Assembly (NCBI RefSeq): GCF_022568795.1
Contig: NZ_JAKZHU010000001.1
Span: forward strand, 1,860,001-1,924,000
Source: Arsenicicoccus dermatophilus
GTDB taxonomy: Bacteria; Actinomycetota; Actinomycetes; Actinomycetales; Dermatophilaceae
DNA: 64,000 bases
Direction of reading: 5' to 3'
Position numbers and translations under genes: made by a program. The notes under the pieces are model-generated. The model made no database searches, had not been told where the DNA came from, and worked only from the letters and a program-made list of their open reading frames with translations. This document shows positions 41,486 to 53,417 of this stretch, piece after piece. Numbering within the stretch: position 1 is the stretch's first letter; each line of letters starts with the position of its first letter.

Positions 41486-41749
41486 TCAGCCCTCGGTGGG
41501 CTCGGAGGTCAGCAGACCCTCGTTGATCTCGCGGAGCGCGATCGACAGGGGCTTCTCGTGGACCTGCGTCTCGACCAGGGGCCCAACGTACTCCAGGAGG
41601 CCCTCGGACAGCTGCGAGTAGTAGGCGTTGATCTGCCGGGCGCGCTTGGCCGAGTAGATGACCAGCGCGTACTTCGAGTCGGCGATCTCCAGGAGGTCGT
41701 CGATCGGGGGGTTGGTGATCCCGATGGGGGCAGCAACGGTGCCAGGCAC
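41486..41749 (-). CDS. rpoZ: RNA polymerase omega subunit
   Basis: Omega helps fold and stabilise the RNA polymerase beta' subunit. The 87-residue protein has [19 protein letters not shown] and the conserved [15 protein letters not shown] helix, then the actinobacterial C-terminus ending in SEPTEG. The GTG start at 41749 lies two bases after the gmk stop, so translation is likely coupled to gmk. Confidence 0.96.
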   Translation of the reverse strand: MPGTVAAPIGITNPPIDDLLEIADSKYALVIYSAKRARQINAYYSQLSEGLLEYVGPLVETQVHEKPLSIALREINEGLLTSEPTEG

Positions 41750-41751
41750 AG

Positions 41752-42368
41752 TCAGTCTCGCTTCGGTTGGAGGTCAGATCTCATCAATGATACGAGTTCC
41801 TCCGCCGCGCGGCGAACATCGTCGTTGACGATGGTCACGTCGAACTCCTCCTGCGCCGCCAGCTCGGCCCGGGCCGTGGTCAGGCGTCGGGCCCGCTCGG
41901 CCTCGTCCTCGGTCCCCCTGCCGACGAGCCGGCGGACCAGCTCCTCCCAGCTGGGTGGGGCCAGGAAGACGAACAGCGCCTCGGGCATGGTCCGACGCAC
42001 CTGCCGCGCGCCCTGCAGGTCGATCTCCAGCAGCGCCGGACGGCCCTCGGCCAGCACCTGCTCCACCGGACCCCGGGGGTGGCGTAGTCGTTGGTGCCGT
42101 GCACCGTGGCCCACTCCAGGAAGTCCCCCGCCTCACGGCGTCGCAGGAAGTCCTCGCGCGTGATGAAGTGGTAGTGCACCCCGTCGATCTCGCCCGGGCG
42201 GGGCGGGCGAGTCGTGGCCGACACCGAGAGCCACACCTCGGGGTGGTGCTCCCGAACGTAGGCCGCGACCGTGCCCTTGCCCACCGCGGTGGGCCCGGCG
42301 AGGACCACCAGCCGCGACGTCGGTCCGGCAGGGTGCCCGGCGACGCCCGCGCTGGTGTCCTGCGCCAT
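41752..42368 (-). CDS. gmk: guanylate kinase, frame interrupted
   Basis: Gmk phosphorylates GMP to GDP and is essential. The N-terminal half has the P-loop GPTAVGKGT and the GMP-binding segment [13 protein letters not shown]; the C-terminal half has [13 protein letters not shown] and the lid region LVGRGTEDE but in another frame. The break is at the G-run 42075-42079: NDYATP should be followed by [11 protein letters not shown]. Adding one C to the coding strand restores about 205 residues, the family's usual length. An essential gene cannot be lost, so sequence error is likely. Confidence 0.93.
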
Positions 42369-42373
42369 GTCGA

Positions 42374-42688
42374 TCAGCCCTCGAAGCGCGCGAGGAGCGC
42401 GGCGATCTGATTGGCGCCCAGACCACGGACGCGGCGGGTGCGCGAGATACCCACATCCTCCATGATCTGCCGGGCGCGGACCTGACCCACTCCCGGCAGC
42501 GACTCCAGGAGCACGTAGACCTTCATCTTCCCGATCACGTCGTTGGTCTTGCCCTGGTCGAGCACGGAGCGCAGGGATCCCTGGCCGTACTTCAGCTGGT
42601 TCTTGACCGCGGCACGCTCACGGCGTGCGACGGCGGCCTTCTCCAGGGCCTCGGCTCGCTGCTCGGGGGTGAGGGTAGGCAGAGCCAC
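42374..42688 (-). CDS. mihF: actinobacterial integration host factor MihF
   Basis: MihF/sIHF is a nucleoid-associated DNA-binding protein that compacts and restrains DNA. The 104-residue protein has the basic N-terminal helix (AVARRERAAVKNQLKYGQGSL split by a turn) and the helix-two-turns-helix segment LPGVGQVRARQIMEDVGIS. A near-perfect AAGGAG site lies six bases before the GTG at 42688, which decides that start over an upstream in-frame ATG at 42859. The gap 42689-42903 to pyrF shows no clear gene and presumably holds the promoter. It is followed by gmk five bases on. Confidence 0.95.
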   Translation of the reverse strand: MALPTLTPEQRAEALEKAAVARRERAAVKNQLKYGQGSLRSVLDQGKTNDVIGKMKVYVLLESLPGVGQVRARQIMEDVGISRTRRVRGLGANQIAALLARFEG

Positions 42689-42903
42689 GGGGGTCTCCTT
42701 GAGGTAGTGCCGGCACCCAGGAGGGGGCGCCGGACTGGCTAGGCGTGCGGACAACGTATCTACGGGACGCGACCGGGGGGCAACGGGTGATCCGCCACCC
42801 TCCGGGCGTCCAGACGACCCTAGTGCGTTGAAGGTTCCACTTGGGACGAATTGGGTCATAACAGACTAGTCATCACCGCCGTACGGGGCATAGCCATCGA
42901 CGT

Positions 42904-43767
42904 TCAGTGATCCTTGCTCAGCAGCTCCCGCATACGAGAACCAGTCATCGTCACCGTGCGCCGCAGCGCTCCCGCGTCCGGCCCACAGGCCAGCACCTCG
43001 CGCGAGCTCGAGGGCAGCACCTGGCCCAGCGCGGGGCCGAAGACCTCCCGCAGGGACTGCGCTGTGCCGCCCTGAGCGCCCACCCCCGGGGCGAGCAACG
43101 GACCGCCCGTGGCCGCCAGGTCCAGACCGAGGTCGGTCACCGCCGAACCCACCGTGGCGCCGACGACCAGCCCCACGGAGCCGAGCTCGCCGCAGGCGCG
43201 AGCCTCGGCGTTGTCGGCCGCGGCCCCGGCCACCATCTCCCCCGCCACCGAGCCGGCTCCCGTCGTGCGGGCGTGCTGGACCGAGGCGCCCTCGGGGTTG
43301 GAGGTGAGCGCGAGGACGAAGACCCCGCGCCGGGTCCGGGCGGCCAGGTCCAGCACCGGTCGCAGCGAGCCGTAGCCGAGGTAGGGCGACACGGTGATCG
43401 CGTCGACCGCCTCGGGCGCGTCGGAGCCGAGGAAGGCCTCGGCGTACGCCGTCATCGTCGAGCCGATGTCTCCACGCTTGACGTCCAGCACCGTCAGGGT
43501 GCCCGCCTCCCGCAGCCCGGCGCACACCCGCTCGAGCAGGGCCACCCCGCGCGAGCCGAAGACCTCGAAGAAGGCCGACTGCGGCTTGACCGCCGCGACC
43601 TGCCCGCCGAAGGCCTCGACGCAGGTCAGCGCGAAGCGCTCGACCCCGGCGAGGTCGTAGGTCAGGCCCCAGGACTCGACCAGGGCCCGGTGCGGGTCGA
43701 TGCCCACGCACAGGGGTCCGTGCTCGTCCATGGCGGCGCGCAGCCGGGCTCCGAAGGTCGCGGTCAT
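42904..43767 (-). CDS. pyrF: orotidine 5'-phosphate decarboxylase (type 2)
   Basis: PyrF removes CO2 from OMP to make UMP. The 287-residue protein is the long type 2 form found in actinobacteria, with GIDPH near residue 24, the catalytic DVKRGDIGST motif near 92 and the phosphate-binding VGATVG. AGGAGA lies before the ATG at 43767. It follows carB by 58 bases and ends the pyrimidine gene set. Confidence 0.96.
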   Translation of the reverse strand: MTATFGARLRAAMDEHGPLCVGIDPHRALVESWGLTYDLAGVERFALTCVEAFGGQVAAVKPQSAFFEVFGSRGVALLERVCAGLREAGTLTVLDVKRGDIGSTMTAYAEAFLGSDAPEAVDAITVSPYLGYGSLRPVLDLAARTRRGVFVLALTSNPEGASVQHARTTGAGSVAGEMVAGAAADNAEARACGELGSVGLVVGATVGSAVTDLGLDLAATGGPLLAPGVGAQGGTAQSLREVFGPALGQVLPSSSREVLACGPDAGALRRTVTMTGSRMRELLSKDH

Positions 43768-43825
43768 CAGGTCTCCTGGGATGCGGGTGGGGATCGGGCG
43801 GCGGTATGCCGTCCGAGGCGGCGGC

Positions 43826-47136
<3,311 letters not shown>

Positions 47137-47137
<1 letters not shown>

Positions 47138-48339
47138 CAGCGGGCACCGTCCTTGCCGGTCTGGGTGTCACGGATCAGCGCGACGAAGCGGTCGAAGAGG
47201 TAGGCCGCGTCGTGCGGACCGGCGGCGGCCTCGGGGTGGTACTGCACCGAGAAGGCCGGCACGTCCAGGCACTCCAGCCCCTCGACCACCTGGTCGTTGA
47301 GCCCGACGTGGGACACGCGGGCCCGGCCGTAGGGCGTCCGCAGCTCCTCCCCGATCGGGGCGTCCACCGCGAAACCGTGGTTCTGCGCGGTGATCTCGAC
47401 CTTGCCGGTGCTCAGGTCCATCACCGGCTGGTTGATCCCCCGGTGGCCGTAGCGCAGCTTGTAGGTGCCCAGCCCCAGCGCTCGGCCGAGGATCTGGTTG
47501 CCGAAGCAGATGCCGAAGAAGGGGATCCGCGCGTCCAGCACCTGGCGCAGCAGGGCCACCTGGTGCTCGGCGGTCGCCGGGTCGCCCGGCCCGTTGGACA
47601 GGAACACCGCGTCGGGCCGCACCGCCTGCACGTCCGCGAAGGTCGACGAGGCGGGCAGGACGTGCACCTCCAGGCCCCGCTCGGCCAGACGGCGCGGGGT
47701 CGTCCCCTTGATGCCCAGGTCGACCGCGGCGACCCGGCCGATCGGATCGCCGTGCGCCCGCACGACGTACGGCTCGCTCGTGGTCACCTCGCCCGCCAGC
47801 GCGGAGCCGGCCATCGCCGGGTGGCGCACCACCTCGGCGCGCAGCTCGTCCTCGGGCCGGGCCGCCTCGGCGCCGGAGACGATCCCCGCCCGCATGGTGC
47901 CGCGCTCGCGCAGGTGCCGGGTCAGGGCGCGGGTGTCCACGTCGCAGATGCCGACGACGCCCTCGAGCTCCAGCCGGTCCTCCAGCTCACCCGTGGCGCG
48001 CCAGCTCGACGACCGCGGCGCAGGGTCGCGGACCACGAACCCCGCCACCCAGATCCGGCTCGACTCGTCGTCCTCGCCGTTGACCCCGGTGTTGCCCACG
48101 TGCGGTGCGGTCATCACCACGACCTGGCGGTGGTACGACGGGTCGGTCAGCGTCTCCTGGTAGCCGGTCGTGCCGGTGGCGAAGACCACCTCCCCCACCG
48201 TGCGTCCGACCGCGCCGTAGGACCGCCCGCGGAAGGTGCGACCGTCCTCCAGGACCAGCAGGGCCGGGAGCCGGTCGGTGAGGCGACGCGGGCCGGGTGG
48301 GGCGACCGGACGCGGCTGGCTGGGAGATGACTGGCTCAC
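47137..48339 (-). CDS. carA: carbamoyl phosphate synthase small subunit
   Basis: CarA hydrolyses glutamine and channels ammonia to CarB. The N-terminal domain ([24 protein letters not shown]) precedes a class I amidotransferase with nucleophile Cys in [12 protein letters not shown] and catalytic His in [12 protein letters not shown]. 400 residues, GTG start at 48339, with a Pro/Arg-rich N-terminal extension of about 25 residues before the conserved part. A hairpin at 48389-48426 lies between pyrC and carA. Many actinobacteria have a small membrane protein gene here (Rv1382-like); this window has none. Confidence 0.97.
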
Positions 48340-48388
48340 GGGCGGCTCCGCTCGTCGGCTGCTGGCGGTCAGGCCTGCGGCCGTATGC

Positions 48389-48426
48389 CGACGGGCCCTC
48401 GCTCCCGGAGGAGCGGGGGCCCGTCG
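48389..48426 (-). terminator. hairpin between pyrC and carA
   Basis: CGACGGGCCC pairs with GGGCCCGTCG (10 bp), with CGCT/AGCG possible inside, 13 bases past the pyrC stop. It could be an intra-operon attenuator or end a pyrRBC transcript. Confidence 0.5.
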
Positions 48427-48438
48427 TCGGACCGCAGA

Positions 48439-49734
48439 TCAGGCGAGCACGCCGTCGCGCGCGGTCACGCGGCCCCGCAGGAGGGTCGCGCGGACCGCAC
48501 CGGTGAAGGTGCGCCCGTGCCACGGATTGTTGCGCGATCGCGACAGACTCGCAGATCGGTCCACGGTCAGAGACCGGCTGGGGTCGACGAGCACGAGGTT
48601 GCCGGGCTCGCCCACCTCGATCGGACGGCCGTGGCCCTCGAGGCGGGCGATCTCGGCCGGGCGGGTGGACATCACGCGGGCGACGTCGGCCCAGGACATC
48701 CGGCCCGACTGCACCATCAGCTCGCTGACGACGCCGAGGGCGGTCTCCAGCCCGAGCATCCCGAAGGCCGCGTCGGCGAAGGCGTGCTCCTTGTCGTGCG
48801 AGACGTGCGGCGCGTGGTCGGTGGCCACGACGTCGATCGTCCCGTCGGCGAGGGCCGCCCGCAGCTCCTCGGCATACTCGCTCGGGCGCAGCGGCGGGTT
48901 GACCTTGTAGACCGTGTCGTAGCCCTCGAGCAGGTCCGTGGTCAGCGCCAGGTGGTGCGGGGTCACCTCGGCCGTCACGGGCAGGCCCTTGGCCTTGGCC
49001 CAGCGGATGACCTCCAGCGACCCCGGCGTGGACACGTGCGCCACGTGGACCCGGCCGCCGGTGGCCTTGGCGAGCATGACGTCGCGGGCGACGATCGCCT
49101 CCTCCGCCGCGTCCGGCCACCCAGGGAGCCCCAGGCGGCCCGAGAGCTCGCCCTCGTGGCAGCAGGCCGCGGGACCGGCGAGGGCCGGGTCCTGGCTGTG
49201 CTGGGAGATGACGCCGTCGAAGGCCGTGACGTACTCCAGCGCGCGGCGCATCAGCTGGCTGTCGTGGACGCAGCGCCCGTCGTCGGAGAAGACGCGCACG
49301 CGCGCCTGCGAGCGCGCCATCAGGCCGAGCTCGGAGATCTCCTCGCCCGCCAGGGCCTTGGTGACGGACCCGACCGGCATGACGTCGACCAGGCCGACCT
49401 CCTGCCCGCGCCGCCAGACCTCGACGGCCTTCTCCGGGGTGTCGGTGACCGGGGTGGTGTTGGCCATCGCGAAGACCGCGGAGTAGCCGCCGACGGCCGC
49501 CGCGGCCGAGCCGGTGCGGATCGTCTCGGCGTCCTCGCGGCCCGGCTCGCGCAGGTGGGTGTGCAGGTCGACGAAGGCGGGCAGCAGGACCAGGCCGTCG
49601 GCGTCGAGGACCTCGGCGCCCTGGGCCGCGCCCGTGTCGATCGAGCCGATCTCGCGGATCACGCCGTCGACGACGAGGACGTCGGCGGAGCGCTCGCCGA
49701 GCAGGCTGGCACCGGTGATGAGGGTGGTGGACAT
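48439..49734 (-). CDS. pyrC: dihydroorotase
   Basis: PyrC cyclises carbamoyl aspartate to dihydroorotate. The 431-residue class I amidohydrolase has zinc ligands H58 and H60 in VDLHTHLREPG, ISQHSQDPAL, HVAHVST and the metal Asp in VATDHAPH; the late SRSRNNPWHG motif is conserved. The ATG at 49734 overlaps the pyrB stop as TGATG. The length is normal. Confidence 0.97.
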   Translation of the reverse strand: MSTTLITGASLLGERSADVLVVDGVIREIGSIDTGAAQGAEVLDADGLVLLPAFVDLHTHLREPGREDAETIRTGSAAAAVGGYSAVFAMANTTPVTDTPEKAVEVWRRGQEVGLVDVMPVGSVTKALAGEEISELGLMARSQARVRVFSDDGRCVHDSQLMRRALEYVTAFDGVISQHSQDPALAGPAACCHEGELSGRLGLPGWPDAAEEAIVARDVMLAKATGGRVHVAHVSTPGSLEVIRWAKAKGLPVTAEVTPHHLALTTDLLEGYDTVYKVNPPLRPSEYAEELRAALADGTIDVVATDHAPHVSHDKEHAFADAAFGMLGLETALGVVSELMVQSGRMSWADVARVMSTRPAEIARLEGHGRPIEVGEPGNLVLVDPSRSLTVDRSASLSRSRNNPWHGRTFTGAVRATLLRGRVTARDGVLA

Positions 49735-50669
49735 CAGGCGTCGACTCCTTCGCCGGCGAACAGGTGGTAGAGCACGGCCATGCGGACGGCGACGCCGCCG
49801 GAGACCTGGTCGAGGATGACCGACCGGGCGCCGTCGGCGGCATCCGAGGAGATCTCCAGGCCGCGGTTCATCGGCCCGGGGTGGCAGATCAGCGCGTCGT
49901 CGCGCATGAGTTCCAGCCGGCGCGGGGTCAGGCCGTAGCCCTCGGTGTACTCCCGCGGGGTGGGGAAGAAGCCGCCGCTCATCCGCTCCTTCTGCACGCG
50001 CAGCATCATCACCACGTCGGCCCGGGGGATCTCGGCGTCGAAGTCGTAGGACCAGCCGAAACCGTCGCGCTCGGCCCAGGTGCGGATGCCGTCCGGCATC
50101 AGCGTGGGCGGGGCGACGACGGTGACCGTGGCGCCGAGCTTCTTCAGGCACAGGACGTTGGACCGGAAGACCCGGCTGTGCCGCAGGTCGCCGCAGATGA
50201 CCACGTGGCGACCGTCCAGGTCGCCCAGCTCGCGCCGCATCGTGTAGGCGTCCAGGAGCGCCTGGGTGGGGTGCTCGTGGGTGCCGTCGCCGGCGTTGAT
50301 CACCACACCCGTGACCCACTCGGAGATGAGCTTCTGCGCGCCCGAGGCCATGTGGCGGATGACGAAGCCGTCCACGCCCATGGCCTGGAGGTTCTGCACG
50401 GTGTCCTTGAGCGACTCGCCCTTGGACAGCGAGGAGCCCTTGCCGGCCATGTTGAGCGAGTCCGCGGACAACCACTTCTCGGCGAGCTCGAAGGACCCGC
50501 GGGTGCGGGTCGAGTCCTCGAAGAAGAAGTTGACGATGGTGCGGCCGCGCAGCGTGGGCAGCTTCTTGATGTCGCGGTGCTGGACCTCGTGCATCTGCAC
50601 GGCCGTGTCGAGGATCTGGACGACGTCCTCGCGGCTGAGGTCGTCGATCGAGAGCAGGTGCTTGTTCAC
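49734..50669 (-). CDS. pyrB: aspartate carbamoyltransferase catalytic subunit
   Basis: PyrB joins aspartate and carbamoyl phosphate. The 311 residues have the carbamoyl-phosphate motif STRTRGSFE near residue 53, [10 protein letters not shown] and the RVQKERM loop; there is no regulatory PyrI, as expected in actinobacteria. The GTG at 50669 overlaps the pyrR stop (GTGA), so expression follows PyrR translation. Confidence 0.97.
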   Translation of the reverse strand: MNKHLLSIDDLSREDVVQILDTAVQMHEVQHRDIKKLPTLRGRTIVNFFFEDSTRTRGSFELAEKWLSADSLNMAGKGSSLSKGESLKDTVQNLQAMGVDGFVIRHMASGAQKLISEWVTGVVINAGDGTHEHPTQALLDAYTMRRELGDLDGRHVVICGDLRHSRVFRSNVLCLKKLGATVTVVAPPTLMPDGIRTWAERDGFGWSYDFDAEIPRADVVMMLRVQKERMSGGFFPTPREYTEGYGLTPRRLELMRDDALICHPGPMNRGLEISSDAADGARSVILDQVSGGVAVRMAVLYHLFAGEGVDA

Positions 50670-51274
50670 CGGTGTCCTCCGGAGATGACGACCTCGTCGC
50701 TGCCGTCCCGCTCGGCGAGCTTCACGGAGACTCGCTCGGCGGCGGAGGTGGGGAGGTTCTTGCCGACATGGTCGGCACGGATGGGCAGGTCGCGGTGGCC
50801 ACGGTCGACGAGGACCGCGAGCCGCACCGCCTGGGGGCGGCCGAGGTCGGTGAGCGCGTCCAGAGCCGCGCGAACCGTCCGGCCGGAGTAGAGCACGTCG
50901 TCGACCAGGACGACGGTCTTGCCGTCGATGCCGCCGGCGGGGATGTCGAGACGCTCTGCCGCACGGATCGGCTGGCTGCGCAGGTCGTCTCGGTACATCG
51001 TGATGTCGATCGCCCCGAGCGGGACGTCGACGCCCTCGACCTCGGCCAGGATGGCCGCGAGCCGGCGGGCGAGAGGCACTCCGCGCGTGGGGATCCCGAG
51101 GACGACGAGGCCCTCGGCTCCCTTGTTGCGCTCGAGCACCTCGTGGGCCATGCGTCGCAGGGCCCGAGCGATCTCGGTGTCGCTCATGACGATCCGGGCG
51201 TCGGTGCCGGGATCGTCGCTGCCTGCGGGGGGCAGGTCGGTGGGTGGCTGGGAAAGTTCCGGGGCAGGCGTCAT
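50666..51274 (-). CDS. pyrR: pyrimidine operon regulator PyrR
   Basis: PyrR binds pyr leader RNA in response to UMP and also has uracil phosphoribosyltransferase activity. The 202-residue protein has the PRPP motif [19 protein letters not shown] near residue 120 and [10 protein letters not shown]. An AAGGAGG site precedes the ATG at 51274, and that site lies next to a PyrR-binding consensus in the leader. Conserved sequence begins near residue 27; the Pro-rich start is variable. Confidence 0.96.
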   Translation of the reverse strand: MTPAPELSQPPTDLPPAGSDDPGTDARIVMSDTEIARALRRMAHEVLERNKGAEGLVVLGIPTRGVPLARRLAAILAEVEGVDVPLGAIDITMYRDDLRSQPIRAAERLDIPAGGIDGKTVVLVDDVLYSGRTVRAALDALTDLGRPQAVRLAVLVDRGHRDLPIRADHVGKNLPTSAAERVSVKLAERDGSDEVVISGGHR

Positions 51275-51281
51275 GACGTCT

Positions 51282-51319
51282 GACCTCCTTCTCGCCTCAC
51301 GGGACGGGGTTAAAGGATG
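51282..51319 (-). promoter_or_regulatory. PyrR-binding leader overlapping pyrR ribosome site
   Basis: On the minus strand the leader contains GTCCCGTGAGGC (51294-51305), which fits the PyrR loop consensus RUCCnGnGAGGY, flanked by CCTT and AAGG that can pair and hide the AAGGAGG ribosome site at 51284-51290. This matches the translational repression described for mycobacterial pyr genes; no separate terminator is seen. Confidence 0.7.
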
Positions 51320-51331
51320 CCGATCGGACTG

Positions 51332-51337
51332 ATCCTA
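51332..51337 (-). promoter_or_regulatory. -10 box of the pyr operon
   Basis: TAGGAT on the minus strand predicts a start near 51325 and a leader of about 50 bases that includes the PyrR site. Confidence 0.45.
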
Positions 51338-51433
51338 GCCTGTTTCTCAGCAGTGCCCGGACCGCGCTAGGGTCCCCCATGTGGTGGTGCGGGTGGGGCC
51401 GCTCAGGCCCGTCACACTCACGGACAAAATACG

Positions 51434-51518
51434 CACTCTGAGTGAATAATTTGCCCATACGAATGAATCCGTACGGTCAATTCGCCATTATGCTTGCCGC
51501 CCGCATCACGGTGCGTGA
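51434..51518 (+). promoter_or_regulatory. candidate operators upstream of bldD-like gene
   Basis: Two palindromes lie in the unusually AT-rich gap: CACTC-T-GAGTG (51434-51444) and TCAC-n5-GTGA (51506-51518). BldD boxes are AGTGA/TCAC-type inverted repeats and bldD is often autoregulated, so these are candidate sites. The rest of 51338-51560 holds no gene. Confidence 0.35.
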
Positions 51519-51560
51519 CCATTCTCGTGTTACAGACAGTTACGTGGATCGGAGTCAATC

Positions 51561-52055
51561 GTGGCCAGCGACTACGCGAAGGCCCTCGGCGCCCGACTGC
51601 GCAGCATCCGCACCCAGCAGGGACTGTCCCTGCACGCGGTGGAGGAGCGCTCGCAGGGACGCTGGAAGGCCGTCGTGGTGGGTTCCTACGAGCGAGGGGA
51701 CCGTGCCGTCACGGTGCAGCGCCTCTCCGAGCTCGCCGACTTCTACGGCGTACCCGTCTCGGCCCTGATGCCCGACTCGGAGGTCGCTCCGGCCACCGAG
51801 GCGCCGGCCAAGCTCATCATCGACCTGGAGGCCCTGTCCCAGGTCTCCGCCGAGCGTGCGGGCCCCCTCGCCCGCTACGCCGCCACGATCCAGTCCCAGC
51901 GTGGCGATTACAACGGCAAGGTGCTGTCCATCCGGCAGGAGGACCTGCGCACCCTCGCCGTCATCTACGACACCTCCCCGGGGCAGCTCGCCGACGAGCT
52001 CGTCGGGTGGGGCGTGCTCGACCCGGCCGCCCGCCGCGGCATCCCGGAGAGCTGA
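51561..52055 (+). CDS. bldD: BldD-like transcriptional regulator
   Basis: BldD is the actinobacterial regulator that dimerises on cyclic-di-GMP in Streptomyces. The 164-residue protein has an N-terminal XRE-type helix-turn-helix (residues 8-68, LGARLRSIRTQQGLSLHAVEE then VGSYERGDRAVTVQRLSELA) and a C-terminal domain (about 85-160). The c-di-GMP motif RxD-x8-RxxD is replaced by RQEDLRTLAVIYD at best, so ligand binding is unsure. GTG start at 51561. It lies beside nusB-efp, the usual actinobacterial place. Confidence 0.9.
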   Translation: MASDYAKALGARLRSIRTQQGLSLHAVEERSQGRWKAVVVGSYERGDRAVTVQRLSELADFYGVPVSALMPDSEVAPATEAPAKLIIDLEALSQVSAERAGPLARYAATIQSQRGDYNGKVLSIRQEDLRTLAVIYDTSPGQLADELVGWGVLDPAARRGIPES

Positions 52056-52072
52056 GCCTCACCCGCCCGCCC

Positions 52073-52130
52073 AGGGCATGACGAAGGGGCCACCACCCGC
52101 GTGCGGGTGGTGGCCCCTTCGTCATGCCCT
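52073..52130. terminator. bidirectional terminator, perfect 28-bp repeat
   Basis: A perfect 28-bp inverted repeat with a 2-base centre lies between the convergent bldD and nusB genes. Confidence 0.85.
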
Positions 52131-52169
52131 GCCGGACCCCGGGCAGGCGCCCGGAGGCGCCGGGCCTGC

Positions 52170-52595
52170 TCAGACCAGGCTGGGCTTGACCTGCTGCAGC
52201 CGGCCGAGCAGCCCGTTGACGAAGCCCGGCGACTCGTCCGTCGACAGCTCCGTGGCCAGACCGACCGCCTCGGCGATGGCCACGCCCTCGGGGACGTCCG
52301 CGCCGTACAGGAGCTCGAACGCGCCGAGCCGCAGGATCGCACGGTCCACCGCGGGCATCCGGTCCAGCGTCCAGCCCTGGGCATAGGTGGCGAGGGCGTC
52401 GTCGATGGCGGCCCAGTGCTCGACCACCCCGCGCACGAGCACGCGGGTGTAGTCCGGCACCGGGTGGTCCTCCTGCCCTGCCCGCACGGGCGAGGCGACC
52501 CGTTCGGTCAGCAGGTCCGCGGCGTTGACGCGCCGGGACTCCGCCTCGAAGAGGATGTCGAGCGCGCGCTTGCGCGCCTTCGCACGAGCGGACAC
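52170..52595 (-). CDS. nusB: transcription antitermination factor NusB
   Basis: NusB binds boxA RNA with NusE and promotes rRNA antitermination. The 141-residue all-helical protein has ARKRALDILFEAE at the N-terminus and the signature LDRMPAVDRAILRLGAFELL near residue 80. GTG start at 52595, one base after the efp stop. The order efp-nusB is conserved across actinobacteria. Confidence 0.96.
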   Translation of the reverse strand: MSARAKARKRALDILFEAESRRVNAADLLTERVASPVRAGQEDHPVPDYTRVLVRGVVEHWAAIDDALATYAQGWTLDRMPAVDRAILRLGAFELLYGADVPEGVAIAEAVGLATELSTDESPGFVNGLLGRLQQVKPSLV

Positions 52596-52596
52596 G

Positions 52597-53157
52597 TCAG
52601 TTGACGCGGCCGAGGTAGGAGCCGTCGCGGGTGTCGACCTTGACCTTGGTGCCGGTCTCGAGGAACAGCGGGACGGCGATCTGCGCGCCGGTCTCCAGCG
52701 TCGCGGGCTTGGTGCCCCCGGTGGAGCGGTCGCCCTGCAGGCCAGGCTCGGTGTAGGTGATCTCCAGGACGACCGACGGGGGCAGCTCGACGTACAGCGG
52801 GACACCGTCGTGGGTGGCGACGATGGCCTCTTGGTTCTCCAGCATGTAGTCGGCGGCCTTCCCGACGACGTCCTCGGAGACATTCGTCTGGTCGAAGGTC
52901 TTGCCGTCCATGAAGACGAACTCCGAGCCGTCCTTGTAGAGGTACTGCATCGTGCGCTTGTCGACGTTGGCGGTGTCGACCTTGGTGCCCGCGTTGAAGG
53001 TCTTGTCGACGACCTTGCCGCTCAGGACCGACTTGAGCTTGGTCCGCACGAAGGCCGGCCCCTTGCCCGGCTTGACGTGCTGGAACTCCACCACGGACCA
53101 CAGCTGGCCCTCCAGGTTGAGCACCATGCCGTTCTTGAGGTCGTTCGTCGTTGCCAC
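52597..53157 (-). CDS. efp: translation elongation factor P
   Basis: EF-P rescues ribosomes at polyproline. The 186 residues form a KOW-like domain I with K32 at the tip loop (PGKGPAF), then two OB domains; the C-terminal signature is [18 protein letters not shown] start at 53157. The 260-base gap to the thiosulfate transporter start (53158-53417) carries promoters for both strands. Confidence 0.97.
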   Translation of the reverse strand: MATTNDLKNGMVLNLEGQLWSVVEFQHVKPGKGPAFVRTKLKSVLSGKVVDKTFNAGTKVDTANVDKRTMQYLYKDGSEFVFMDGKTFDQTNVSEDVVGKAADYMLENQEAIVATHDGVPLYVELPPSVVLEITYTEPGLQGDRSTGGTKPATLETGAQIAVPLFLETGTKVKVDTRDGSYLGRVN

Positions 53158-53364
53158 AGGGCCGTCCGTTCCGGATCGAGGGTCAGAGATTGTCCGGGGC
53201 AGTCTATCCGCTCCGCCGAGACCGGACCTTCACCCGGTGGCGGCCCGGCCGACCACCTCGAGAGGGAGCACCTGTCCGGCGGGCGCTCCCCCTGGCGGCT
53301 CCCCTCGGACCTGGGAGGTGGCCGGCGGGGGCGCCGTCCGAGGAATGGACGGGCCACCGGCATA

Positions 53365-53381
53365 CATAATTGAGCCTTATG
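53365..53381 (+). promoter_or_regulatory. AT-rich promoter with small palindrome
   Basis: CATAA-n7-TTATG lies about 37 bases before the transporter ATG, in a locally AT-rich stretch. It may be a promoter element or an operator for sulfur control; this is inferred. Confidence 0.3.
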
Positions 53382-53417
53382 GTTTTCCCAACATCAAGAC
53401 TCACCCAAGGAGAAGCC

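Noticed and set aside
42689-42859. N-terminal extension of MihF to the ATG at 42859
   Set aside because: The AAGGAG site six bases before the GTG at 42688 and the family length fix the shorter form.
48340-48438. Missing membrane-protein gene between pyrC and carA as a deletion in this record
   Set aside because: The junction is compact with a hairpin, and several actinobacteria lack that gene, so absence alone is not evidence of loss.
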